Origin: JBPOHE01 sp052035915
GTDB taxonomy: Bacteria > Pseudomonadota > Gammaproteobacteria > Chromatiales > Chromatiaceae
Length of the DNA: 57,383 nucleotides
Direction: 5' to 3'
Assembly: GCA_052035915.1 (NCBI GenBank)
Contig: JBPOHE010000085.1
Coordinates: forward strand, 1-57,383
The translations under genes were made by a program, and so were the position numbers. Under the pieces are notes generated by a model, which saw nothing but the letters and a program-made list of their open reading frames with translations, had not been told where the DNA came from and ran no database searches. Numbering within the stretch: position 1 is the stretch's first letter; each line of letters begins with the position of its first letter. Of this stretch, positions 6,016 through 13,758 are shown piece by piece.

Positions 6016-7480
6016 AGACTGTCCTCCAATGGCGGCACAGGGTCTCGACCTCGGTCTCCTGGGGCCTCGCCTGGGCATAGGCCGACAACACCCAGATCCG
6101 GGTCAGGCGGTGAAAATAGTCGGCCACCGCCTCCGGGTAAGCCTGGGCCACCTGACGCAGGCATTCGTTTTCGGTGGCACTGGACGGAATCTCGATCTTG
6201 CCCGCCGCTACCAGGCGGGACAGGGTGCCGCGATAGAGCAGACTGAGGGCGGCGCGGGTCTCGCCAGCCTGGAGTTGGGCCAGGGCCGCGCCGGGGATGT
6301 CGTCCGGCAGGCTGGAGGGGCGCAGGTCGAGTCCGAACAACTGGAGCCGGGCCTTGTCCGGGGCCAGGGCCGAGTCCTTGGCCGGACTGAGCCAGCTCCG
6401 ATGGCGGTAGAGCCAGAGCGCCGCGAACAACACCAGCGCCCCGATTCCCAGACCCAGGAGTACCCGGAGGCCGCCTGCGAGCGCCGCGGACAGGCTGTTG
6501 TCGAAGAATTGGTTCAGCCAGTCCAGCAGGGAGGAAGAAGCTTGTTGTGGCTCGGACGGGTCCCGGTACTCCCAGGTGGAATAGCTCTGTTTCTGGCCGA
6601 AATCCTCGTGTGCGAGGACCTCGGCGATGAGCGCCCTGGCCTCCTTGGGACCGACATCGGCCGGCAGGGGCGGAGGGGCGATGAGTCCCAGGAGCAGGGG
6701 CAAGGCGAGCCACAGGGCCAGGCGTTGGCTTGGCCTCGACCTGGGTGAGGGGGCGACGGCCATGCGGCGGAAGCTGAGTTCGATGTCCCAGGCCTCCAGC
6801 TCGATACGGCGGGTGAGATAGAGGGCGAAGCCACCCATGACGTAAAAAGGGGCGATCAGGGACATGGTAAGCAGGGTGGCGATCGCCCAGAGTCCCTCTT
6901 CCAAGGCATGATGCTGGAACATCAGGCTCTCCAGGTCCAGCCAGGGGAGTTCGCCCGGCACCAACATCCAGATCAGCAGGATACCGGAGATCTCGAGGGC
7001 GCTCTCGAAATGGATGCCCAGGATGGTGAGCCAGGTGGCGGCCTGCTGTTTGCGATCCAGCACCCGCAGGCGCTCCTTCCGTTCCCGTCCCCTGAGGCCT
7101 TCGAGCAGGGTCACCGGATAATGAAAGGAACGATTGGGATCCAGGCGTCGCCAGAGCAGATTGGGGATCCAGGCGGGGTGCTGGAGGCGGAACCAGCGCC
7201 TGAGCACCTCCCAGAGACCGAGGCGCTCGCCGAACAGGGCACGGCTGGCCCAGTAGAGAAGCGGCGGCTCATAGAGCGGCTTGAACCACCAGATGGCGAA
7301 CATGGTCCAGGCCGAGCCCCAGGGCAGCAGGGCCCAGATCAGCAGCGACAGCGGCAGGGCCGTGGCGCACCAGAGCACCCATAGGGGCCGGAACCATTCC
7401 CGCGCCAGGGCGAACCCCAGATCCACCCCTTCCCAGGGGTTGCGGGGGCGGATGCTCACCTCAAGTTTGGTGAGATCCAC
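5993..7480 (-). CDS. DUF4129 domain multi-pass membrane protein
   Basis: A 495-residue protein. The first 240 residues hold several hydrophobic segments (about 30-110 and 160-235), a segment near 260-285 looks like a further anchor, and another lies near 335-355. The C-terminal 100 residues match the DUF4129 pattern, with LSLLYRGTLSRLV, ENECLRQV and a final FHRLTRIWVLSAYAQ. DUF4129 regions occur in TgpA-type transglutaminases and in stand-alone proteins next to MoxR clusters. Its start overlaps the SpoIIM stop by 20 nt. The role is inferred only from context: a membrane part of a MoxR/DUF58 envelope-associated complex. Confidence 0.88.
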   Translation of the reverse strand: MDLTKLEVSIRPRNPWEGVDLGFALAREWFRPLWVLWCATALPLSLLIWALLPWGSAWTMFAIWWFKPLYEPPLLYWASRALFGERLGLWEVLRRWFRLQHPAWIPNLLWRRLDPNRSFHYPVTLLEGLRGRERKERLRVLDRKQQAATWLTILGIHFESALEISGILLIWMLVPGELPWLDLESLMFQHHALEEGLWAIATLLTMSLIAPFYVMGGFALYLTRRIELEAWDIELSFRRMAVAPSPRSRPSQRLALWLALPLLLGLIAPPPLPADVGPKEARALIAEVLAHEDFGQKQSYSTWEYRDPSEPQQASSSLLDWLNQFFDNSLSAALAGGLRVLLGLGIGALVLFAALWLYRHRSWLSPAKDSALAPDKARLQLFGLDLRPSSLPDDIPGAALAQLQAGETRAALSLLYRGTLSRLVAAGKIEIPSSATENECLRQVAQAYPEAVADYFHRLTRIWVLSAYAQARPQETEVETLCRHWRTVFGQAQTQ

Positions 7481-8456
7481 CAGACTCTCTCCCGGCCAGG
7501 GCGAGATAGGCCAGCATCAGGCTCCAGAGCCCGGCGGCGACACTGTATTTGACCACACTGGGAACAGCGCTCGGGGACCAGAAGGCCTCCAGCGAGGCGG
7601 CCACCACCAGCATGACCGCGGCGCCCATGACCAGCCGCAACGCCGGTTGGGCCTGTTCGCGCAGGGCCTCGACGCGGCGGCGGCGACCCGGGGCCAGGAG
7701 GGCGTGCCCCAGCATCAGACCGGCGGCCCCGCAGATGACGATGGCCGGGAGTTCGAAGGCGCCGTGACCGCTGACGAAGGGCCAGAAGGTCTCGATATAG
7801 CCCAGCCGGGTGAGATGCCCGGCCACCGCCCCGATCAGCAGGCCGTTGAAAAGCAAAAACACCGCCGCCCCCACGCCATAGAAGATCCCCCCGGCGAAGG
7901 TACGGAAACCCACGCCGATGTTGTTGGAGATATAGAAGCCGAACATGCCGAGATCGGTTTCCGCGCTCCGCCCGCGTTTGCGGCCGGGTTTCTCGTTCCC
8001 GGGGCGGTACATGTACTCCACCGAACTCACCTCTTCGTCGTCCAACAGGCTGTAGATGAGTTCCTGATCATGGAGGCAACCGACGCCGACCAGGACCCCG
8101 GGCAGGGCGAAGAGGGCGAGGGCCAGCCAGAGATAGCGCAAATGCTGCCGCAGGGTGCGGGGAAAGTCGGTGGTGACGAAATGCAGCAGCCGCCAGCCCC
8201 AGGCCTCCCGTCGCTGGTAGAGCCGGCAGTGACCGCGCAACACCAGCCGATGCAGTTGTTCCACCAGCGCCGGACTGTAGCCGCGTCCCCGCGCCAGGGC
8301 GAAATCGTTGCAAAGCTGGGTATAGAGCCGGGGCAGCTCGGCGTGCTCCTGGGCCTTCAAGCGTCGCAGACGGGGCGCCCGTTCGAGGTCGTCGAGGATC
8401 TCCTCCAACCTTTGCCACTGGGGCTCGTGGTGTTGCTCGAAGCTGTCCTGGCGCAT
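7461..8456 (-). CDS. Stage II sporulation protein M family (SpoIIM/DUF95) membrane protein
   Basis: A 331-residue protein. A helical cytoplasmic N-terminus (1-95) precedes membrane segments starting near 108, a central soluble loop, and a cluster of Gly-rich hydrophobic segments from about 180 to the end. The loop GFYISNNIGVGFRTFAGGIF and the later GHGAFELPAI stretch are characteristic of the SpoIIM/DUF95 family. In non-sporulating bacteria these proteins are encoded with RDD and MoxR-DUF58 genes, as here, and have no established function. It follows the RDD gene by one base and overlaps the DUF4129 gene, indicating one transcript. Confidence 0.9.
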   Translation of the reverse strand: MRQDSFEQHHEPQWQRLEEILDDLERAPRLRRLKAQEHAELPRLYTQLCNDFALARGRGYSPALVEQLHRLVLRGHCRLYQRREAWGWRLLHFVTTDFPRTLRQHLRYLWLALALFALPGVLVGVGCLHDQELIYSLLDDEEVSSVEYMYRPGNEKPGRKRGRSAETDLGMFGFYISNNIGVGFRTFAGGIFYGVGAAVFLLFNGLLIGAVAGHLTRLGYIETFWPFVSGHGAFELPAIVICGAAGLMLGHALLAPGRRRRVEALREQAQPALRLVMGAAVMLVVAASLEAFWSPSAVPSVVKYSVAAGLWSLMLAYLALAGRESGGSHQT

Positions 8457-8457
8457 C

Positions 8458-9141
8458 TCAGCGACCCTTGGTCAGCCAGCGGGCATAGGCGTAGAGCCCC
8501 TGTTCCGGCGAAACGGAACCGGGGCGAATCCAGGGCGCCAGCAACCCGGCCAGTTCCTCCCGTCGCTCGGCGGAGAGCCGATGGCTGCGCTCGGCGAAGG
8601 CCAACAGGGTCTGTTGTTCCTCCAGGGTCAGGGGACGGGGCGGCGGTAGCGGCTCCGCCTGGGGCAAGTCCAGGCGTTGGGCCTGGGTCTCGCGATAGAC
8701 CACCAGCGTCCCCGCGGCCAGATCCCCGAGACGCTTGAAGTCGCGGTTGATCAGCATGCAGATGAGGCCGAAGCCATAAAACAGGGGCAGGAAATCCGCG
8801 GCCCGCAGCAGGTTGCGCACCAGGGAGGCGGACCAGTCGATGGGGGTGCCGTTGTCCTGGATCACCCAGAGACCCATGGCCTTTTTTCCCGGCGTCATGC
8901 CCGAATGGACCTCGAACAACACCGGATAGAACCACTCGATGAGAAAAAACCCGATCAGGGCAACGGCCAGGCCCAAACCGCCGAGAAAGGCCAGGGTCAG
9001 GGTGAGGCCCAGATAGAGTGCGCAACGGATGGCGAAGTCGATGGCCCAGGCGCAGGCGCGCACGACGGGCCCGGCGAGGCGCATCTCCAAGGCAATCCCT
9101 TCGGGGGTTTCGTAATAGCGCCTGGTGTCAACGGGCATCAA
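8458..9141 (-). CDS. RDD family membrane protein
   Basis: A 227-residue protein with the RDD family layout: R-x5-D in the first membrane segment (RACAWAIDFAIR, about 28-39), further hydrophobic segments near 40-80 and 120-145, the GMTPGKKAMGLWV motif (about 91-103), and FKRLGDLAAGTLVV (about 155-168). The C-terminal 60 residues are soluble and charged. RDD proteins are thought to be transporters or membrane accessory factors. Placement at the head of the MoxR/DUF58 operon is recurrent in proteobacteria. The start is the first or second ATG (9141 or 9138). It appears to be the first gene of the operon; no clear sigma70 promoter was found within the following 470 bp. Confidence 0.92.
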   Translation of the reverse strand: MMPVDTRRYYETPEGIALEMRLAGPVVRACAWAIDFAIRCALYLGLTLTLAFLGGLGLAVALIGFFLIEWFYPVLFEVHSGMTPGKKAMGLWVIQDNGTPIDWSASLVRNLLRAADFLPLFYGFGLICMLINRDFKRLGDLAAGTLVVYRETQAQRLDLPQAEPLPPPRPLTLEEQQTLLAFAERSHRLSAERREELAGLLAPWIRPGSVSPEQGLYAYARWLTKGR

Positions 9142-9250
9142 GGTTGTCAGGGTAGAGACAAAGTGGCCCGCATTGTACCGGGAGGGAATGTCCGCTTGGC
9201 AAGGGTTTCGATAGGCCGGCGATGAGCCAAGCCAATCCCGGCGGCTTGTC

Positions 9251-9405
9251 TGCTCAGAGGTTGTGAAGAAATCTGCTGCGCGATCCGATCACGGCGTTGC
9301 GTCCTCGCTCGCCCCTCGCCTATCTACTTGATATGTCTCGGGGACTCGCTGCGGGGCGCCTGGTGTTCGGACCGCTCGCGACGATTTTTTCACAACCTCT
9401 CAGCT
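9251..9405. repeat. MITE-like element with inverted ends (copy 1)
   Basis: The left end (9251-9273, containing CAGAGGTTGTGAAGAAATC) and the right end (9383-9405, GATTTTTTCACAACCTCTCAG) are inverted copies with three mismatches over 23 bp. The interior includes CGCCTATCTACTTGATATGTCTCG. A related copy occurs at about 16690-16809 in the opposite orientation and shares the interior ATCTCTTCGATATATCTCG. There is no coding capacity, so it is consistent with a non-autonomous or palindromic intergenic repeat. Confidence 0.75.
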
Positions 9406-9456
9406 CCGGATGTCGCTCGATGACTCGCGGGCACGGGCAGTTTTAGCCGGTTTCCC

Positions 9457-9514
9457 GTTCTCTATTGGAGAACAATTTCAAATTTATTGATCTTTTTGTT
9501 CTCGAAATCAGAAC
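9457..9514. repeat. Double-palindrome element, copy A
   Basis: Two 17-bp palindromes of the form GTTCTC-N5-GAGAAC, at 9457-9473 and 9498-9514, are separated by 24 nt. The second has one imperfect position pair. Downstream, AATTGGCCATTTCCCGTCGAGGCCCGG resembles the flanks of copies B to D. It lies 3' of the NnrS-like gene and more than 300 bp upstream of the RDD gene. Confidence 0.85.
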
Positions 9515-9612
9515 AAGAATTGGCCATTTCCCGTCGAGGCCCGGAGCCGTCCATCGACATCGAAGGGGGCTGGGGCACGGCTCTGCTTCCCGGATCGCGC
9601 CCGAGAGGTGGT

Positions 9613-10899
9613 TCAACCTTCCAGGGAGGCCGATACCTGATGATAGAGTCGATACGCCCCGAGCAGATTGAGCGCCAGAAGAAGCGAGGCGATCAGCATG
9701 GCCGTCCCGCCCAGATAGGCCGCGACCCCGGGCCACCAGGGGGAGAGCGCGAGCAGACAGAGGGCGGCGAGATGGGCGGCCAACTGGCGTCGTGCCGCCG
9801 TCTCGGGAATAAAGCCTTTCATGGTGGGTAACCTGAGATTGAAACGTCCCAGGGCCACCTGCCGATGCTGGAGATGGAACCAGGCCAGAAAGGGGACGAT
9901 CTTGTACAACATCCCGGTGGTCAGCCCCAGGCCGACCCCGATCAACAGCATGACACCGATGAACAGCTCGCCCCACCCGAGCCACCAAGCCCCGTAACCC
10001 AGACCCATGGCGGCGGTTCCGCTCCACCAGAACATCAGGGTGGCGTCGTAGAGCTGGCGTCGGCGTTGCCACAGCCGCCAAAGAACGCCCAGGGCGAACA
10101 GGCCGAGGCCGAGCCCGGCCACCCCGGTGGCGACAGACAGACCCGATTCCCAACCGCCCATCCAGGCCGCCAGGGTGCCGAGGGTCAGGGCGAGAAAGGC
10201 CACCGGGACCAGGAAGGTCCGCATGGGTCCGGGAAAATGGGGAGTCAGATAAAACATGGGTACCAATTCCATCCCCACACCGACGAGAAGCAGGCCGATC
10301 CAGCCAACCAGCCCCCAGAGCGGATGGGCGTACAACCAGGCCCAGGCCGGCCCGGGCAGGAGCCAACCGCTCCGCGCCATGACCAGCATCACCCCCAATC
10401 CCAGGGTCACCACCAGGGCGACGAGGGCCAGACGGATCGCCATCACTACCGGGGTCAGTGCCCGGGTGTGGCGCTGGCGGACCAAGGCGATCCCGACGGC
10501 GAGTACCAGGACACCGAGCCCGAGGCACGCCAAGGTCGCCCCGGACAGCATGAGGAGGGATTGATGCCAGAGGATCCCGGCAACCAACAGCCATCCTCCC
10601 AGGGTAAGACCGCCATGGGTCAGGGTGGCGACGACACCCACCGCCGGGACGCGGATCCCGGCCAACACGGGCAGGATCTGCAACAGCGCCCCGCACATGA
10701 TCTGGGTGATGAAGCCCAGGGTCAGCAGATGCACCAGGGCGATGGTGACCGGACTCCAGCGGGAGACCAGGATTCCTTCTCCCTGGGCCAGCATCAGGGC
10801 ACCGGCGAGGATACCGAAGGCGGGAGCGGTGAGAAAAAATCGCAGTGGCACCCAGATCGGCGGCGCCTGATCCAGGCTCAGACTCGAGGTGTTGAGCAT
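9613..10899 (-). CDS. 12-TM membrane protein, NnrS/haem-copper-oxidase-like
   Basis: A 428-residue, very hydrophobic protein with about 12 membrane segments covering nearly its whole length. Segment 2 contains HLLTLGFITQIMCGALLQIL, which resembles the His-containing HxxxLG segments of NnrS and of haem-copper oxidase subunit I-like proteins. Other His residues sit in segments 3 and 6 and near the segment 10/loop boundary. It starts directly after the DUF2249 stop with no gap, forming a hemerythrin-DUF2249-membrane protein operon, and a Dnr-like regulator is nearby. A role in NO stress or in haem/NO metabolism is inferred from context. A plain permease or another haem-binding protein remains possible. 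Confidence 0.7.
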   Translation of the reverse strand: MLNTSSLSLDQAPPIWVPLRFFLTAPAFGILAGALMLAQGEGILVSRWSPVTIALVHLLTLGFITQIMCGALLQILPVLAGIRVPAVGVVATLTHGGLTLGGWLLVAGILWHQSLLMLSGATLACLGLGVLVLAVGIALVRQRHTRALTPVVMAIRLALVALVVTLGLGVMLVMARSGWLLPGPAWAWLYAHPLWGLVGWIGLLLVGVGMELVPMFYLTPHFPGPMRTFLVPVAFLALTLGTLAAWMGGWESGLSVATGVAGLGLGLFALGVLWRLWQRRRQLYDATLMFWWSGTAAMGLGYGAWWLGWGELFIGVMLLIGVGLGLTTGMLYKIVPFLAWFHLQHRQVALGRFNLRLPTMKGFIPETAARRQLAAHLAALCLLALSPWWPGVAAYLGGTAMLIASLLLALNLLGAYRLYHQVSASLEG

Positions 10900-11157
10900 C
10901 TAGCCCGCCGCCGGACTCGAGACCGCCGGAGGCGGCGACTGTACTTCCGGCCAGATGTAGATCTCGTATCGATTTCGGCCCTGGTGCTGGGTGTCCCAGA
11001 GGTAGCCCATGCCCTTCAGCAGATCATACAAGGGGAAGGGTTCCCGGGAATGTTGCACCTTGAGCCAGTGCCCCGGGGGGAGATCCGCCAGGGCATCGAG
11101 GATGCGTTCCAGTGGTTCGGGAGGCGCCAGATCCCTGACGTCGAGCGTCTTTTCCAT
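10900..11157 (-). CDS. DUF2249 domain protein (TusA-like fold)
   Basis: An 85-residue protein matching DUF2249: LDVRDLAPPEPLERILDAL at the N-terminus, then LPPGHWLKVQHSREPFPLYDLL, then a final beta strand (YEIYIWP) and a Pro/Ala-rich tail. DUF2249 proteins have a small TusA/SirA-like fold and repeatedly occur next to hemerythrin and denitrification or NO-response genes. The function is unestablished; interaction with the membrane partner is a guess. It is separated from hemerythrin by 2 nt and from the membrane-protein gene by none, so it is almost certainly co-transcribed with both. Confidence 0.88.
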   Translation of the reverse strand: MEKTLDVRDLAPPEPLERILDALADLPPGHWLKVQHSREPFPLYDLLKGMGYLWDTQHQGRNRYEIYIWPEVQSPPPAVSSPAAG

Positions 11158-11159
11158 CC

Positions 11160-11597
11160 TCAGTCGGGCAAGGGGCCAAGCCGCTCCAGCATGGCCGGAC
11201 CTTCCTCTCCCAACGCCTGTTCGGCCATGGGATAGAGCATGCCTTCCTCCTTGGCATTGTGTTGCTGCATCAGCATCAGCAGGGTTTCCGTTACTCCCAG
11301 GATGGCCTCCGGGTCCCGATCCCGCACCGTCTCCTGGAGTTCGACCAGCAGTTGCCGCATCTGCTGATGCTCCATACGCATCACCTGGGTGGGGCCAAAG
11401 CGCATCCCGGTAGCCTCTTCGAAGGCCGGGAAAAGATCCCCCTCCTCCATCTGGAAGTGCCGCTCCAGACGGTCGCAGAAGACCTTGGCGTGCTTGCCGA
11501 TCCCCGCCCAGTCCCGTGCCTCGGCCGCCTGTTCGACAGCCAGAAAGAGTTGGTCACACTGACGATGATCTTGGGTGAAATATTCCTCTAGACTCAT
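11160..11597 (-). CDS. Hemerythrin-like di-iron protein
   Basis: A 145-residue four-helix hemerythrin domain. The expected non-haem di-iron ligands are visible: His11, His47, Glu51, His77, His113 and Glu117, within motifs HRQCDQLF, RHFQMEEGDLFP, MEHQQMRQLL and QQHNAKEEGMLYP. The ATG at 11597 (MSLEEYF) is preferred because the 48 codons upstream are not hemerythrin-like and would run into the sirB promoter. The Shine-Dalgarno is weak. Such proteins bind O2 or NO or help in iron-centre repair (compare RIC/YtfE). Here it heads an operon with DUF2249 and an NnrS-like membrane protein, diverging from a sirB-type gene. Confidence 0.9.
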   Translation of the reverse strand: MSLEEYFTQDHRQCDQLFLAVEQAAEARDWAGIGKHAKVFCDRLERHFQMEEGDLFPAFEEATGMRFGPTQVMRMEHQQMRQLLVELQETVRDRDPEAILGVTETLLMLMQQHNAKEEGMLYPMAEQALGEEGPAMLERLGPLPD

Positions 11598-11660
11598 GCT
11601 GGCTACCCACGAAGTGATGACAGGATAGATTTCATTTTCCTCACTCGGTGATACATCGAA

Positions 11661-11674
11661 TTGACATTGGTCAT
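11661..11674. promoter_or_regulatory. Candidate Fnr/Dnr box
   Basis: TTGACATTGGTCAT reads TTGAC-N4-GTCAT, close to the Fnr/Dnr pattern TTGAT-N4-ATCAA. It lies between the divergent hemerythrin gene (start 64 nt away) and the sirB-like gene (start 35 nt away), and a Dnr-like regulator is encoded 1.2 kb further on. Caution: the bases from 11666 on also match the flank of double-palindrome copy A (ATTGGCCATTTCCCG...AGGCC), so the site may be an accident of a repeat fragment. Confidence 0.45.
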
Positions 11675-11708
11675 TTCCCGACCAGGCCTCCCCAACCATG
11701 ATGCCCGG

Positions 11709-12101
11709 ATGGGCAGTTATTTCTGGTTGAAACACCTTCACATGACCTGCGCCGGCCTCTCCCTGAGCGGCTTCATCCTACGTGGCTATTGGATGCAGCG
11801 GCAATCGCCGCGCCTGCAACATCCGCTGACCAGAACCCTCCCTCACATCATCGATACCCTGTTGCTGCTCTCCGCTATCGGCTTGACGCTCATTCTCGGG
11901 CAATATCCTTTTACCGCTCCCTGGCTGACGGCCAAGGTCAGTGCCCTGCTCCTCTACATCCTGTTGGGTAGTCTCGCCCTCAAACCGGGTCGCCCTCTCA
12001 GGACCCGCGTCATCGCCTTTTATGCCGCCCTGGCTGTGTTCGGCTACATCCTCGGTGTGGCCCTGAGTCATTCTCCCTGGCCCCTGGCGTGCGCAGGGTG
12101 A
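11709..12101 (+). CDS. SirB family (SirB2-like) small membrane protein
   Basis: A 130-residue protein with four hydrophobic segments and the SirB family pattern: WLKHLHMTCAGLSLSGFILRG at the N-terminus, then HIIDTLLLLSAIGLTLIL, LTAKVSALLLYILLGSLAL and YAALAVFGYILGVALSHSP. The His residues at the ends of helices are family-typical. The ATG at 11709 is chosen over an upstream TTG frame at 11661, which would overlap the candidate regulatory box. SirB2-type proteins are uncharacterised; the name comes from Salmonella invasion studies. It is divergent from hemerythrin and so may share its regulation. Confidence 0.88.
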   Translation: MGSYFWLKHLHMTCAGLSLSGFILRGYWMQRQSPRLQHPLTRTLPHIIDTLLLLSAIGLTLILGQYPFTAPWLTAKVSALLLYILLGSLALKPGRPLRTRVIAFYAALAVFGYILGVALSHSPWPLACAG

Positions 12102-12355
12102 ACTCTACCTCATTCCGCGTCAGGAAAGACCGGACGCTGAGTGCCGCTTTTTTCGCCGATGACGACGTCCAGGATCGGCTGACGCCTCCAGCCTTATGTT
12201 TCACCTGGCCAGCCCGCCCGGCTTACCGGGCGCCGTGGCGAGCCGATCGACGACCGTCGTAGACGAGTGGTGAGCCAGGCGGACGAGGATGTAAGCTGCG
12301 ACCTCTATCACCCACGGCCCCCGAACCATTGTTGGTATAACGAGGAAATCAAGGG

Positions 12356-12835
12356 ATGCCCAACAAAGCCTGTTGGTTTTTGTTTACGCTCATGAGCGGC
12401 TTGGTGGCCGCCTTCATCTATAAATTCATCCTGACCGGTACGGTGGTCCCGGCGAGCGACGGGCGGACGGCGATCCTGCTGACTCCCGGCGAACGGGATC
12501 TGGTGCTGACCGAGATGCGCAGTTTTCTGCAATCCATCCAGATCATCACCGAAGCGATCGCCAACGAAGACCTGCCATCCATCACCAAAGGGGCCCGCCG
12601 GGTGGGTCTGGCCGCCCAGCAGGAGGTGCCGGCGAGCTTGGTGGGCAAGTTACCCCTGGCCTTCAAGACCCTGGGATTCGATACCCACAGCCGTTTCGAT
12701 CAGATCGCCCTCAACACCGAACAACTGGGCGACTCCGCCCTAGCCCTGCCGGCCCTAGCCGGGGTGCTGAATAACTGTGTCGCCTGCCATGCGAGCTATC
12801 GCCTCGAGGTGGTGGCGGAAAGCCCCCGCCCCTGA
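12356..12835 (+). CDS. Membrane-anchored cytochrome c'-like protein
   Basis: A 159-residue protein with an N-terminal signal anchor (about 7-28), a helical domain, and one haem c attachment motif near the C-terminus (CVACH, Cys141-His145). A single CxxCH at the end of a four-helix-bundle-sized domain is the layout of cytochrome c' (NO- and CO-binding, pentacoordinate haem) and of cytochrome c-556. Met54 is positioned where some of these proteins carry the sixth ligand, but I cannot confirm it. The uncleaved anchor would hold it on the periplasmic face. It sits between the sirB gene and a Dnr-like regulator, which supports an NO-related role. Confidence 0.75.
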   Translation: MPNKACWFLFTLMSGLVAAFIYKFILTGTVVPASDGRTAILLTPGERDLVLTEMRSFLQSIQIITEAIANEDLPSITKGARRVGLAAQQEVPASLVGKLPLAFKTLGFDTHSRFDQIALNTEQLGDSALALPALAGVLNNCVACHASYRLEVVAESPRP

Positions 12836-12858
12836 GTTCAGGCCGAGAAGGATATCCC

Positions 12859-13632
12859 TTATTCGCCCTTGCCCGGCAACGGTTTGGCGGGCGGACAGGG
12901 ATAGCGGAAGGCGTTCTGTAAAAAGTCCTGGGCTGTGGCACAGACATCGGCGGCCCGTTCCAGGGCCCGCCGATCGCGAATCTCCACCTGGTTGCCCTGT
13001 ACCTGGATGATTTCCTCATCGATCAGATGCTTGAGGATGCGGGAAAAGGTTTCGGGCTTGATGGTCAGGCGGGAGGCGAGGATATGCTTGGGGACCAGGA
13101 GTTCGAATCGGTCCACCCCCTTGGGCACTAGATGGAGCAGGTAGCCGGCCACGCGGCAGGTGGCGCTGTGCAGGCTGAGCTCGTCGATCTCCCGCAGCAG
13201 ACCGCGTAACCTCTGACTCATGTCGCCCATGAGCAGAAAGCAGGTTTCCACCGATCCCCGGAGCATATCGAGGAAGTCCGACGCATCCACCCCGATCACC
13301 TCGGCGGCCTGGAGCGCCTGGGCACCCACCGGATAACAGGGCCGTTCCAGAAACATCAAGGCCTCGGCGAAGGTGCTCCCGGGCATGACAATCTCGATCA
13401 CCTTTTCGTTGCCCTGGGGAGAGAGACGGAACAACTTGATCTGGCCCGAGAGCACCAGGAAGAAGCGCTCCGCCGGATCCCCTTGCTCGAACAGGGATTG
13501 GCCTTCCTCGAGCCGAATGCGTCGCGCCCGTTGGGCGATCCGCTCCCGCTGGGCCTTGGACAGACGGGCAAAGAGTGTCCCTCTGCCGAGATCTTCGATC
13601 AGTGCCGCCGCCTGTAGATATGGAGTCGTCAC
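12859..13632 (-). CDS. Crp/Fnr family regulator, Dnr-like
   Basis: A 257-residue transcription factor. An N-terminal cyclic-nucleotide-type beta barrel (about 20-125) has the GDPAERFFLVLSGQIKLF and GNEKVIEIVMPG motifs. A dimerisation helix (about 130-160) and a C-terminal winged helix follow, with the recognition-helix region RLTIKPETFSRILKHL. There is no Fnr-type N-terminal cysteine cluster, so an iron-sulfur O2 sensor is unlikely. The E-x-FSR recognition pattern is typical of Dnr/Fnr-type proteins that bind TTGAT-N4-ATCAA. The gene is convergent with the cytochrome gene and close to a TTGAC-N4-GTCAT site. Likely ligand: NO through haem, by analogy with Dnr (inferred). Confidence 0.85.
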   Translation of the reverse strand: MTTPYLQAAALIEDLGRGTLFARLSKAQRERIAQRARRIRLEEGQSLFEQGDPAERFFLVLSGQIKLFRLSPQGNEKVIEIVMPGSTFAEALMFLERPCYPVGAQALQAAEVIGVDASDFLDMLRGSVETCFLLMGDMSQRLRGLLREIDELSLHSATCRVAGYLLHLVPKGVDRFELLVPKHILASRLTIKPETFSRILKHLIDEEIIQVQGNQVEIRDRRALERAADVCATAQDFLQNAFRYPCPPAKPLPGKGE

Positions 13633-13758
13633 CTTGGTCCCCGTAGCTTATTCAGGATGCTGATATTACCAAAAGTCGCTCCCTGGCCGGGCAAACCTCG
13701 GGAAATCATTTTTCCCTGTCCGGCAGTGTGGCGGTCAGGGACCGCACGACCATCCCGC

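Larger units (their letters stand above)
9142..9612. other. 471-bp intergenic region carrying two repeat families
   Basis: No gene is seen. It contains the inverted-terminus element at 9251-9405 and copy A of the double-palindrome element (9457-9514, with flanks to about 9560). It separates the 3' end of the NO-module operon from the 5' end of the RDD operon, so the RDD promoter must lie here. I could not identify it. Confidence 0.7.

Noticed and set aside
9443..10696. Alternative frames over the 12-TM gene
   Set aside because: They are highly Arg/Gly/Pro-rich, whereas the chosen frame gives a continuous membrane protein.
12186..12202. Half of a parS-like site (TGTTTCACCTGG)
   Set aside because: Only the left half matches TGTTTCACGTGAAACA; no full parS was found in the window.
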